From Rhizobium brockwellii (GTDB taxonomy: Bacteria > Pseudomonadota > Alphaproteobacteria > Rhizobiales > Rhizobiaceae), in assembly GCF_000769405.2 (NCBI RefSeq), contig NZ_CP053440.1, positions 620,001 through 684,000 of the forward strand: a stretch of 64,000 nt of DNA, in the 5' to 3' direction. Position numbers and translations under genes: made by a program. Position 1 is the stretch's first letter, and each line of letters begins with the position of its first letter. The notes beneath the pieces were generated by a model that was not told where the DNA came from, searched no databases, and saw nothing but the letters and a program-made list of their open reading frames with translations. This document shows, one piece after another, positions 36,599-45,181 of the stretch.

Positions 36599-36600
36599 CC

Positions 36601-38865
36601 ATGGCAGACGATCTTCTCTGGTACGATGCTCCGGCCCGGCTGTGGACGGATGCTCTGCCGCTCGGCAATGGTCGGCTCGGGGCCATGGTTTTCGGCGACC
36701 CGCTTTGCGAGCGGCTGCAGATCAACGAATCCACTTTCTGGGCCGGCGGCCCTTATCAGCCGGTCAATCCGGATGCTTTCAGACATCTGGCATCGGTGCG
36801 GCAGCTGGTCTTCGACGGCGGTTATGCGGAAGCGGAGGCGATGGCCGAAAAACACCTGATGGCGGAGCCGATCAAGCAGATGTCCTACCAGCCGGTCGGC
36901 GATCTCCACATTGAATTTGCTCACGCCGAAGGCGTCTCTCACTATCGACGCGCGCTCGATCTCGAAACCGCAACGGCGACCGTCTCCTATGTTGCGGACG
37001 GAGTCGCCTTTTTGCGCGAATCCTTCATATCACCGGTCGACGGCGTGCTGGTTCTGCGACTATCGGCCGACCGGAAGGCTGCGATCAATTGCCGGATATG
37101 GCTGAACAGCCCGCAGCACGGGGAGGCGAGTGGCAGCGAGGGTTCACTGATTTTTTCCGGGACAGGAAAACCGGAGTCCGGCATTACCGCTGCTCTGCAC
37201 TTCGCCTTCGGCATTAGGCTTATCAACAGCGGAGGAGTGGTCGGCGGGTCGGCCGAAGCCCTGTCGGTCGAAGCAGCCGACGAAGTGCTGCTCCTCCTCG
37301 ATGCCGCAACAAGCTTCAAGCGGTACGACGACGTGTCCGGGAATCCCCGTGCTGACATCGCCGCGAGGCTTGGGCAGGCCCATCACCGTGGTTTCGCGCC
37401 GATGCGTCGCGATCATGTCAAAGAACATCAAAGATTATTCCGCGCCTTCGCCATCGATCTCGGCTCGACCGCGGCGGCATCCCTGCCGACCGATCGCCGC
37501 ATCGCTGACTTCGCCGGCGGCAAGGATCCCGCATTGGCTGCGCTTTATGTGCAGTTCGGCCGCTATCTGATGATTGCTTCGTCGCGTCCCGGTACCCAGC
37601 CGGCCAATCTCCAGGGCATCTGGAACGCAGAAACCGATCCGCCCTGGGGCAGCAAATATACCGCCAACATCAATCTCCAAATGAACTACTGGCTGCCGGC
37701 GCCCGCCAATCTGCCCGAGTGTATTCAGCCGCTTGTCGCAATGGTGGAGGAGCTTGCCGAGACGGGCAGCGTGGTCGCCCACAGGCATTATCGCGCCCGC
37801 GGTTGGGTGATGCACCATAACACCGACCTTTGGCGAGCCGCGGGACCGATCGACGGCGCCAAATGGGGCCTCTGGCCCACAGGCGGCGCCTGGCTGATGG
37901 CACACCTGCTTGATCTGTGCGACTACCTCGATGACCCGGAGGCGATGCGGCGTAGGCTATTTCCTGTTGCGAAAGGGGCCGCGCAATTCCTCTTCGATGT
38001 CCTCGTCCCGCTTCCAGGTACGGACTATCTGGTGACGAACCCTTCTCTGTCTCCCGAAAACGTACATCCGCACGACGCTTCGATCTGCGCCGGTCCGGCA
38101 ATGGACCGCCAGCTCATCCGGGACTTTCTGGGCCTGCTTCGTCCCCTTGCAGCCTCCATGGCCGGCGAAGACGATCTCGTCGCGGACGTCGATCGTGTGC
38201 TGCTTCGCATTCCGCCCGACAGGATCGGCTCTGCCGGCCAGTTGCAAGAATGGCTGGAAGATTGGGATATGCAGGCGCCCGAAATCCATCACCGCCATGT
38301 CTCGCATCTCTACGGTCTCTATCCGAGCTGGCAGATCAATATGGAGGATACGCCGGAGCTCGCCGCCGCCGCCCGCCGCTCCCTCGAAATCCGCGGCGAC
38401 GATGCGACGGGATGGGGGATCGGCTGGCGCATTAATCTGTGGGCACGGCTTCGAAACGGCAATCATGCTTTTGATGTGCTGAAGCTTCTTCTCACCCCCG
38501 AGCGGACCTATAACAACATGTTCGACGCCCATCCTCCGTTCCAGATCGATGGGAATTTCGGTGGCGCGGCCGGCATACTGGAAATGCTGGTTCAGTCTTC
38601 TCCGAGGGAAATTCATCTCCTGCCGGCGTTGCCCTACGCGTGGCAGGCAGGGTCTTTGCGCGGTCTGCGTGTTCGCGGTGGTCTGCTGCTGGATATTGAC
38701 TGGCGCAACGGCATGCCGACGATGGTCACGCTGTCGGCAGTTCGCGCTGCAGTCGCGAAGCTCCGTTTCGGTCAAAGAACATGGGACGTCGATCTGCGAG
38801 CCGGTGAACGTCTTGTGCTCGACGCCATCGATGGGTTTTCCAAGGGAACGACGGGCAGCAGATAG
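36601..38865 (+). CDS. GH95-family alpha-L-fucosidase
   Basis: The 754-residue enzyme has the GH95 N-terminal beta-domain signature LWYDAPARLWTDALPLGNGRLGAMVFGDP followed by INESTFWAGGP. The alpha/alpha-barrel carries the N-x-N pair in ANINLQMNYW (Asn356, Asn358), a SPEN segment with Glu486 and QIDGNFG with Asp650, which fit the catalytic Asn/Asn/Glu/Asp set known from bifidobacterial AfcA. No signal peptide, so it acts in the cytoplasm. GH95 cleaves alpha-1,2-L-fucosyl (sometimes L-galactosyl) linkages. ATG 36601 has GGAG six bases upstream. Confidence 0.9.
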   Translation: MADDLLWYDAPARLWTDALPLGNGRLGAMVFGDPLCERLQINESTFWAGGPYQPVNPDAFRHLASVRQLVFDGGYAEAEAMAEKHLMAEPIKQMSYQPVGDLHIEFAHAEGVSHYRRALDLETATATVSYVADGVAFLRESFISPVDGVLVLRLSADRKAAINCRIWLNSPQHGEASGSEGSLIFSGTGKPESGITAALHFAFGIRLINSGGVVGGSAEALSVEAADEVLLLLDAATSFKRYDDVSGNPRADIAARLGQAHHRGFAPMRRDHVKEHQRLFRAFAIDLGSTAAASLPTDRRIADFAGGKDPALAALYVQFGRYLMIASSRPGTQPANLQGIWNAETDPPWGSKYTANINLQMNYWLPAPANLPECIQPLVAMVEELAETGSVVAHRHYRARGWVMHHNTDLWRAAGPIDGAKWGLWPTGGAWLMAHLLDLCDYLDDPEAMRRRLFPVAKGAAQFLFDVLVPLPGTDYLVTNPSLSPENVHPHDASICAGPAMDRQLIRDFLGLLRPLAASMAGEDDLVADVDRVLLRIPPDRIGSAGQLQEWLEDWDMQAPEIHHRHVSHLYGLYPSWQINMEDTPELAAAARRSLEIRGDDATGWGIGWRINLWARLRNGNHAFDVLKLLLTPERTYNNMFDAHPPFQIDGNFGGAAGILEMLVQSSPREIHLLPALPYAWQAGSLRGLRVRGGLLLDIDWRNGMPTMVTLSAVRAAVAKLRFGQRTWDVDLRAGERLVLDAIDGFSKGTTGSR

Positions 38866-39019
38866 CCTCCAGAAGCAGTCTATGACGATAGCAATGCCTG
38901 CGAGCCCTCCACATCGGCTGTTCCGGGAAGCGCTGCCGGCGTAGCTCTGAGGTCGCGCTCGTCGAAACGCCCGCAAGAAACTGCTTGACCGGTTCGAAAT
39001 TCAAACGGATCGGTTGGGT

Positions 39020-39871
39020 TCATGCCGCCGCGTGCCATCCATCGCGGATATGACGGTGGCCTTCGCGATAGACCGCTTCCGGTGTCTCGGAAAAGTCGCG
39101 CCAGACCTTTGTCGCGGCGGCGAGCTCCTTGAGCGCCCGGCCGAAGGCTTCGATTGTCAGCCATCCGTCGTAGCCGCTCGCCCGTAGTGCCCTGAATGTC
39201 TCCGCCCAGGGAATGTTGCCGCGACCGGGTACGCCGCGGTCGTTCTCCGAAATGTGGACATGCACGATGCGGTCACTGTTTCGCGTGAACGCGCCGATGG
39301 GATCTGTCTCTTCGATATTGCTGTGGAACGTGTCGTACATGGCGCGGATATGCGGATGTCCGACCGCGTCGATATGGGCCGCAAGATCGTCCATCGTGTT
39401 GAACAGGTAGCATTCGAAGCGGTTTAGCGCCTCAAGCCCGATCGTGATGCCATGCTTTGCTGCATGATCGCCGATCGCGCGTTGCGAGGAAACCGAGCGC
39501 TTGAGTTCCGCCGCGCTCGGCCCGCTTCCCGAAAATTTGCCGAGCGTCGAATGTAACGGCCCGCTCAGCATCGTCGCGCCGAGCGCATCGCTGCAGTCGA
39601 TGGCCCATTTCATGTAGTCGATGCCGCGCCTGCGGGTCGCGGCGTCGGCGGCGATCAGGTTCATCTGCGGATCGCCCATGGCGGAAACGGCGGTCCGTTC
39701 CAGGCCGATCCGGTCAAGCATGTCTGCCAGCCGGTGGTAGTCGTCGGGTGTGCCGGAAAAGATCGGGATCTCGACACCGTCAAACCCCGTGTCCTTGATA
39801 TCGCGTAACAGTGCCTCGTGTTTCCGGCCGACACTTGTCGTCCAGAGGAACATGCACATGCCGATCTTCAT
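39020..39871 (-). CDS. Sugar phosphate isomerase/epimerase family (TIM barrel)
   Basis: The 283-residue xylose-isomerase-like protein has the metal ligands of the family: Glu in GLEALNRFE, Asp/His in AMYDTFHSNIEE, His in VHVHISENDRG and Glu in LTIEAFG. ATG 39871 (GGAGGGG upstream) matches the family N-terminus MKIGMCMFLW. It is divergent from another barrel of the same class at 40217, with TGGTNNNACCA operators between them. It would interconvert ketoses or keto-acids in the same pathway. Confidence 0.87.
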   Translation of the reverse strand: MKIGMCMFLWTTSVGRKHEALLRDIKDTGFDGVEIPIFSGTPDDYHRLADMLDRIGLERTAVSAMGDPQMNLIAADAATRRRGIDYMKWAIDCSDALGATMLSGPLHSTLGKFSGSGPSAAELKRSVSSQRAIGDHAAKHGITIGLEALNRFECYLFNTMDDLAAHIDAVGHPHIRAMYDTFHSNIEETDPIGAFTRNSDRIVHVHISENDRGVPGRGNIPWAETFRALRASGYDGWLTIEAFGRALKELAAATKVWRDFSETPEAVYREGHRHIRDGWHAAA

Positions 39872-39935
39872 CTCCCCTCCACTTGGCCTGCGGCCACTCC
39901 AAGATGGTTTCAACGCCCTATCACTTTTTCAGATC

Positions 39936-39946
39936 TGGTCATACCA
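39936..39946. promoter_or_regulatory. TGGTNNNACCA operator, copy 1
   Basis: TGGTCATACCA, a perfect inverted repeat of the class bound by FadR-type GntR proteins (TNGTNNNACNA). Its 16-base context ATCTGGTNNTACCAAA (39933-39948) is repeated at 49968-49983 upstream of transporter D. Confidence 0.7.
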
Positions 39947-39950
39947 AACC

Positions 39951-39978
39951 TTGGAATCTGGTCAAGCCAGTTTATTAC
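39951..39978 (+). promoter_or_regulatory. Candidate promoter with operator-like repeat in its spacer
   Basis: TTGGAA (39951-39956) and TATTAC (39973-39978) are spaced by 16 bases as a sigma-70-type -35/-10 pair. The spacer holds CTGGTCAAGCCAG (39958-39970), a related but imperfect inverted repeat. A repressor bound there would block this promoter. Confidence 0.45.
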
Positions 39979-40216
39979 ACGCTTGGGGTGCCGGATTCGC
40001 GCCTAAGCGAGAAAATCAGTATTAAATATCGACGGCCTAAAGAAATATCGACCTTTTGGCCCCGTCTTGCAGAGGGTTAAGAATTGAGCTAGAGCTTTAA
40101 AATAACAAGAATTGGCCGAACCAGATTGCCGAAGGTGGCGAGAGTGGCCAACCATAACATGACCTTTTGCCGCCCGATTGGCGGTGGACCGTGCTGCAAC
40201 TGTCTGGGAGGACCTC

Positions 40217-41104
40217 ATGCATCTTTCGACACATAACTGGATGCGGGCCGAACCGCTCGCCGTCACGCTGAAGCGCATCAAGAAATATGGCTACGAAAGC
40301 ATCGAGATATCTGGCGAGCCGGCGCAGTACGACGTCAAGGAGACGCGCGCGCTGCTGAAAGAGCACGGCATCCGCTGCTGGGGTGCTGTTACGCTGACGC
40401 TCGGCGAACGCAATCTTGCCGCCAGGGATGAAGGCCAGCGCGCCAGGTCAGTGGACTATGTCAAGAGCGTCATCACCATGGTCAGCGAACTCGATGGCGA
40501 GATCGTCACCCTCGTGCCGGCCACCGTCGGCAAGGTGGTGCCGGATGGCACCGAGGAGGAAGAGTGGACATGGGTGGTGGACGCTACCAAGGAGTGTTTT
40601 GCCCATGCCCTGAAGAGGGGCGTGCGCATTGCCGTCGAGCCGCTCAACCGTTTCGAGACTTATTTCTTCAACCGTGCCGCCCAAGCGCTGGCGCTCGCCG
40701 ATGCCGTCAGCCCCGAATGCGGGGTTTGCCTTGATGCCTTCCACCTGAACATCGAGGAGGAAGACATGTATGAAGCGATCCGGCTCGCTGGAAAGCGACT
40801 GTTCGATTTCCACGTCGCCGATAACAATCGTTTTGCCGCCGGCCTCGGCCAGCTCGACTGGCCGAAGATCATCGGCACGCTGAAGGAGATCGGGTACGAC
40901 GGCGCCGTCACCAACGAATTCGTCGCTCCGGTCGACCGCACGCCGGCCTCAAAATATCCGGACATGGTCGAGCGCAACCCCGTCGATATTCCCCCGGAGC
41001 AACTGAAATTTATCCAGGACCACGGCTCAAGCCTTCTCACTGAGAAGTTCTACGACGATCAGATGCGGATCACTGCCGAGACGATCCTGCCGCTGATCAG
41101 GTAA
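40217..41104 (+). CDS. Sugar phosphate isomerase/epimerase family, ketose 3-epimerase-like
   Basis: The 295-residue TIM barrel has the ligand set of ketose-3-epimerase relatives: Glu in AVEPLNRFETYFFN, Asp and His in CLDAFHLNIEEEDM, His in DFHVADNNRFAAG and Glu in VTNEFVAP. ATG 40217 has GGGAGGA five bases upstream; earlier in-frame codons are not family-like. It leads the plus-strand operon isomerase-enolase-gntR-2HADH. The substrate is probably a ketose or its acid. Confidence 0.88.
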   Translation: MHLSTHNWMRAEPLAVTLKRIKKYGYESIEISGEPAQYDVKETRALLKEHGIRCWGAVTLTLGERNLAARDEGQRARSVDYVKSVITMVSELDGEIVTLVPATVGKVVPDGTEEEEWTWVVDATKECFAHALKRGVRIAVEPLNRFETYFFNRAAQALALADAVSPECGVCLDAFHLNIEEEDMYEAIRLAGKRLFDFHVADNNRFAAGLGQLDWPKIIGTLKEIGYDGAVTNEFVAPVDRTPASKYPDMVERNPVDIPPEQLKFIQDHGSSLLTEKFYDDQMRITAETILPLIR

Positions 41105-41163
41105 CGAACGGAAAGACATATGCCCTGTGGCTCGCGGGCCGTAAGGGGCAGGGGATCCGAGAC

Positions 41164-42333
41164 ATGCGCATTAAGACCGTAGAGGCCTGGTGGATCAAAA
41201 TTCCTATCGAGGCGAGCCGTCAGCACCGCAGCGACTTCGGCCGACTGACGACCTTCGATAGTGCGATCCTGCGGATCGAAACGGACGACGGCATGGTCGG
41301 CTGGGGAGAGGGCAAGAACGCCGCCGGCAGTTCGGGCACCTATGGCACGCTGGTACACATGATCAATCACGAGATTGGACCGAAGCTCATTGGCCGCGAT
41401 CCTGCCGACATCTCCACCATATGGGAGATGCTCTATAACGGTGTACGCCACGAGACGGCGGCGAGTTCGGGTCACGCCATGCCCGAGATCGCGCGGCGCG
41501 GTCTTTCCGTCGCGGCGATCAGCGCGGTCGACATAGCGCTCTGGGACATTCTCGGCAAGTCGCTCGGCGTCCCTGTCTGGAAGCTGCTGGGTGGGCGCAA
41601 GGCGGACAGGTTGCCCGCCTATGCCTCGGGCGGTTGGGAGAGCGTAGACCGGATCGGCGAACAGCTCCGGTCCTATATCGCGGCCGGTGGTTTCAAGTCA
41701 GTCAAGATGCGCGTCGGTGCGATGGATCGTGCGCTGCATGTCTCGGCATCGCGCGTGCGTGCGGCTCGCAAGGCAATCGGCCCCGACGTCGACCTGATGG
41801 TCGATGCGCACGGCACCTATACTGTTGCGGAGGCAAAGCGCTTCATCCAGATGGTCGCCGATTGCGACCTTGCCTGGTTCGAGGAGCCGGTAATAGCAGA
41901 TGACAAGCCGGGCATGGCGGAGGTGCGCGCGGCTGGGAACGTGCCGATCGCTGCGGGCGAAAGCGAGGCGACGCGTTTTGCCTTTCGAGATCTTGCCATG
42001 CTTCGGGCCGCCGACATATTCCAGCCGGATCCCGCCTTCTGCGGCGGCATTACGGAGGCGATGCGCATCAGTTCGCTCGCCAGCGCCTTCAATCTCCGTT
42101 TCGCGCCGCATCTTTGGGCCGGCGCGCCCTGCTTCTTCTCCGGCCTGCACTTGTGTGCGGCCTCCCCGGCAAGCTTCATCATCGAATATTCGCTCGGCGC
42201 CAATCCGATGATCCACGATCTTGTCGAGGACACTGTGTCGGTGAAAGACGGTATGGTAGAGATCCCGGATAGGCCTGGCCTGGGTTTCACGATCAATCAG
42301 CGGGTCCTGGAGACTCACGCGCAAAGACAGTGA
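41164..42333 (+). CDS. Enolase-superfamily acid-sugar dehydratase-like protein
   Basis: The 389-residue protein has the capping domain and a TIM barrel with the base lysine/arginine in SVKMRVG. Metal ligands lie in MVDAHGTY (Asp), AWFEEPV (Glu) and AAGESE (Glu), and the histidine in FAPHLWAGAP is consistent with MR-subgroup acid-sugar dehydratases. It likely removes water from a sugar acid to give a 2-keto-3-deoxy acid. L-fuconate dehydratase is longer (about 440) and is not clearly matched, so no symbol is given. Same operon as the isomerase upstream and gntR downstream. Confidence 0.88.
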   Translation: MRIKTVEAWWIKIPIEASRQHRSDFGRLTTFDSAILRIETDDGMVGWGEGKNAAGSSGTYGTLVHMINHEIGPKLIGRDPADISTIWEMLYNGVRHETAASSGHAMPEIARRGLSVAAISAVDIALWDILGKSLGVPVWKLLGGRKADRLPAYASGGWESVDRIGEQLRSYIAAGGFKSVKMRVGAMDRALHVSASRVRAARKAIGPDVDLMVDAHGTYTVAEAKRFIQMVADCDLAWFEEPVIADDKPGMAEVRAAGNVPIAAGESEATRFAFRDLAMLRAADIFQPDPAFCGGITEAMRISSLASAFNLRFAPHLWAGAPCFFSGLHLCAASPASFIIEYSLGANPMIHDLVEDTVSVKDGMVEIPDRPGLGFTINQRVLETHAQRQ

Positions 42334-42335
42334 CG

Positions 42336-43025
42336 ATGAAAGAAAATTCCCTCCTCTCCGATCTCGCAGCCCACCTGTTCTCGAACTCGAGCGGCAACGG
42401 CCGCACGCCTTCGGAGCGAGAGCTTGCGGAGCATTTCGGAGTCAGCCGGGGCCAGGTTCGCGAGGCATTGGCCATTCTGGAGGCAATGCGCATCGTCGAG
42501 CGCCGGGCCAAGTCGGGCATCTATCTGACGACCACGGAGGCGAGCGTGGAGGCAATGGCGCTTTTTGCCCGCGCCGGCGTGCCGCTTGATCCTATCCTGA
42601 TCTACGAGACCGTGGAGCTTCGCAAGATCCATGAAATCAAGGCCGCGGAACTCGCCTGCAATCGGGCGACGGAGGAGAATTACCAGCACTTGCGCGATAT
42701 CCTCGCCGCGTCGGAGGCGAAGCTAGCCGCCGGCGAGGGGCTGGCGCGCGAGGACCGGGATTTTCATTTGGAGATCGTCCGGGCCACCAAAAATAGCGTC
42801 TTCCATCGGGTGTGCAGCGTCTATTACGTCATGGGCGAGCACCGCCTGCCGATCTACTTTGCCGACGCCGCCCGCAGCCGGCGCTCGCATGAGGAGCATA
42901 TCCGCATCTACGAGGCGCTGCTTTCCCGAGACAGCAATCTCGCCCAGGCGCTGATGAGCGCGCATCTTCAAGGTGCGGAAAGCTATTGGAAGGGTCTTAT
43001 CGGCGGTCCAGCGACGGCAGCCTGA
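42336..43025 (+). CDS. GntR-family regulator with FCD domain
   Basis: The 229-residue regulator has the HTH in NGRTPSERELAEHFGVSRGQVREALAILEAMRIVERR (about 23-60) and FCD helices with RDFHLEIV and RSHEEHIRIYEALL (about 140-200). ATG 42336 is preferred over GTG 42330, which overlaps the previous stop; the two starts differ by two residues. FadR-type GntR proteins bind TGGTNNNACCA; such sites lie at 39936, 49971 and 50153, so it probably represses its own operon and transporter D. This link is inference. Confidence 0.92.
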   Translation: MKENSLLSDLAAHLFSNSSGNGRTPSERELAEHFGVSRGQVREALAILEAMRIVERRAKSGIYLTTTEASVEAMALFARAGVPLDPILIYETVELRKIHEIKAAELACNRATEENYQHLRDILAASEAKLAAGEGLAREDRDFHLEIVRATKNSVFHRVCSVYYVMGEHRLPIYFADAARSRRSHEEHIRIYEALLSRDSNLAQALMSAHLQGAESYWKGLIGGPATAA

Positions 43026-43050
43026 TAGGCGTAACCGGCGGGGAGGGCCG

Positions 43051-44025
43051 ATGAGCTTCATCTTTTCCACACATCCCCTGCACCCTGCGGCCAGGTCCAT
43101 GCTCGAGGCTGCGGGTGATCTGCGCGTCGCTTCCGCGCCCGATCCCGAAACATTGCTGCGAGAAGGCCGCGGCGCGGGCATCCTCGTCATACGAGCGCCG
43201 ATCCCGCCGGCCTTCTTCGAGGACGCGCCGGCACTTCGCGCGGCGATCCGCCATGGTGCCGGGCTCGACATGGTGCCGATGGATGCGGCGACCCGCGCCG
43301 GCGTGCTTGTCGCCAACGTCCCGGGCGCCAATGCCTCGACTGTCGCCGAGCACGTCTTCCTCGTGACACTGGCCCTGCTTCGGCGCTTCCGCCTGATGGA
43401 CCGCGAACTGCGTCAGAACGGCTGGGTGGCGGGCCGCGCCCAATCGGACGCGGCCGTCGACCTCGCCGGCCGCACCATGGGCATCGTCGGCATGGGCAAT
43501 GTCGGCAAGGCGATCTTCAAGATCGCGAAGTTCGGTTTCGGCCTGGAGGTGGTGGCCACGAGCCGGTCGCCGGAAAGCGTGCCGGACGGCGTGCGTTTCC
43601 TGACGATCGATGAGCTTGTTGCGACGGCCGACATCGTGGTGCTCTGCTGCCCGCTGACGCCGGAGACGACTGGCATGCTCAATGCCGGTCGCGTCGGGCG
43701 CATGAAGCCCGCGGCCATTCTGGTCAACGTCTCGCGCGGCCCCGTGATCGATGATGCGGCATTGATCGAGGCGCTGCGCGATGGTCGCATCGGCGGAGCC
43801 GCGCTCGACGTCTTTGCAACGCAGCCGCTGCCGCTCGACCATCCCTATTTCGGCTTTGACAACGTCATCGTCACGCCGCATCTGGCTGGTCTGACGGAAG
43901 AGAGCATGATGCGCATGGGAACGGGCGCGGCGAGCGAAGCCCTGCGCGTCATCAAGGGCGACTTGCCCGTTAATTTGCGCAACCCCGAAGTGGTAGAACA
44001 CTACCGCCGGCGCTTTCCCGAATAG
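43051..44025 (+). CDS. D-2-hydroxyacid dehydrogenase family protein
   Basis: The 324-residue NAD-binding protein has GIVGMGNVGKAIFK at about residues 145-158 and the catalytic arginine in VNVSRGPVID (Arg229) and histidine in TPHLAGL (His277). The position normally occupied by the catalytic glutamate reads Gln258 (DVFATQPLP), as in formate dehydrogenase-type members. ATG 43051 has GGGGAGGG upstream. It would reduce or oxidise a 2-keto acid made by the enolase-family dehydratase. A substrate cannot be named. Confidence 0.9.
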   Translation: MSFIFSTHPLHPAARSMLEAAGDLRVASAPDPETLLREGRGAGILVIRAPIPPAFFEDAPALRAAIRHGAGLDMVPMDAATRAGVLVANVPGANASTVAEHVFLVTLALLRRFRLMDRELRQNGWVAGRAQSDAAVDLAGRTMGIVGMGNVGKAIFKIAKFGFGLEVVATSRSPESVPDGVRFLTIDELVATADIVVLCCPLTPETTGMLNAGRVGRMKPAAILVNVSRGPVIDDAALIEALRDGRIGGAALDVFATQPLPLDHPYFGFDNVIVTPHLAGLTEESMMRMGTGAASEALRVIKGDLPVNLRNPEVVEHYRRRFPE

Positions 44026-44104
44026 CGCCTCGTCGCGACAACTCGAAACGCTCGCTGCCCCTGCCGTGCCGCCGAGACCGCGGGCATCCTTCGGACCGAT
44101 CAGG

Positions 44105-45181
44105 TTAGCCCGCGTGCCGCAGGCTTACACCGCTTCCGGCGTCAAACAGCACGACCTTCTCCGGATTCCACGAAAAGCGAACCTCATCCTCGATCCGAAG
44201 CGCCGTCTGTGTCGGCACGGTCGCGTGGATGAACTTCTCGCCGGTGCGCAGCGTCACGATCTTTTCAACACCATGGTTTTCCACGTCGTGGACACGTGCT
44301 TCGCCGGGCGCGCCACTGTCGAGAAAAATGTCCTCGGGACGGATGCCGAAGGTGAGCGGGCGACCGTCTGTCGCGATCCCGTGTCCGTTGCCGAGCGGCA
44401 GCCGGTAGCCCTCGCTCGCCACTGCCTCACCGCCGGCAAGCGTGCCGGCAATCAGGTTCATCGGCGGCGAGCCGACCGCGCGCGCGACGAAGGTGTTGAC
44501 CGGGTTTCCGTAGATCTCCTGCGGCGTACCCGTCTGCACCAGTTGGCCATTGTTCAGGACGCCGATCTTGTCGCCCATCGACATGGCCTCTATCTGGTCG
44601 TGAGTGACGAAGAGGAAGGTCGCGCCGAGGTTCATCTGCAGGTTTTTCAGCTCGGTGCGAAGTGCTTCGCGAAGCTTCGCATCGAGCGCCGAAAGCGGTT
44701 CGTCCATCAAGAAGACCCGCGGCTTGCGCACGATGGCCCGGCCGATCGATACGCGCTGCATCTCGCCTCCCGACAGTCGGTCCGTCTTGCGGTCGAGCAG
44801 ATGCTCGATGCGCAGGGTCTTCGCAACGCGGTCGACGCGCTCCTTGATTTCTCCGGGTTCAACGCGACGGATACGGGATTTCAACGGAAATTCCAGGTTC
44901 TCCCGCACCGTATAGCGCGGGTAAAGCGAATATTGCTGGAGCACCAGGGCCACGTCGCGCTCGGCGGCACCCCATTCGGCAACGTCCTGCCCGTCGATGA
45001 AGACCTGGCCTGCGGTAGGCTTTTCGAGGCCGGCGATCAGGCGCAGCGTCGTCGTCTTGCCGGCGCCGGTCTGCCCGAGCAGCACGAAGAACTCGCCGTC
45101 AGCAATGTCGATGTTCAGGTTTTTCAGCGCCGTGTGGTTGCCGAAGGTCTTGGTGATGCCCTTGAGTTCGATATGCGCCAT
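44105..45181 (-). CDS. ABC ATPase 2 of the two-ATPase transporter (system D)
   Basis: The 358-residue MalK-type ATPase has Walker A GQTGAGKTTT, signature LSGGEMQRVSIGRA (Glu in place of Gln), Walker B FLMDEPLSALDAKLR and H-loop VTHDQIEAMSMGDK, with an OB-fold C-terminus (GIRPEDIFL). Its ATG lies in the stop of the previous ATPase gene (TGATG). Two adjacent, non-identical ATPases with LSGGE/LSGGD signatures are a feature of GlpS/GlpT-like polyol transporters. It probably forms a heterodimer with the partner. Confidence 0.92.
   Translation of the reverse strand: MAHIELKGITKTFGNHTALKNLNIDIADGEFFVLLGQTGAGKTTTLRLIAGLEKPTAGQVFIDGQDVAEWGAAERDVALVLQQYSLYPRYTVRENLEFPLKSRIRRVEPGEIKERVDRVAKTLRIEHLLDRKTDRLSGGEMQRVSIGRAIVRKPRVFLMDEPLSALDAKLREALRTELKNLQMNLGATFLFVTHDQIEAMSMGDKIGVLNNGQLVQTGTPQEIYGNPVNTFVARAVGSPPMNLIAGTLAGGEAVASEGYRLPLGNGHGIATDGRPLTFGIRPEDIFLDSGAPGEARVHDVENHGVEKIVTLRTGEKFIHATVPTQTALRIEDEVRFSWNPEKVVLFDAGSGVSLRHAG

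Larger units (their letters stand above)
39872..40216. promoter_or_regulatory. Divergent regulatory region of the isomerase genes
   Basis: 345 bases between two divergent isomerase genes, AT-richer than the flanks. It holds two operator-like inverted repeats (39936 and 39958) and a plus-strand promoter-like pair. A long leader would separate that promoter from the 40217 start. No small gene was recognised in the leader; an inverted TTGGCC/GGCCAA pair (40112, 40146) may form a weak hairpin. Confidence 0.6.
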
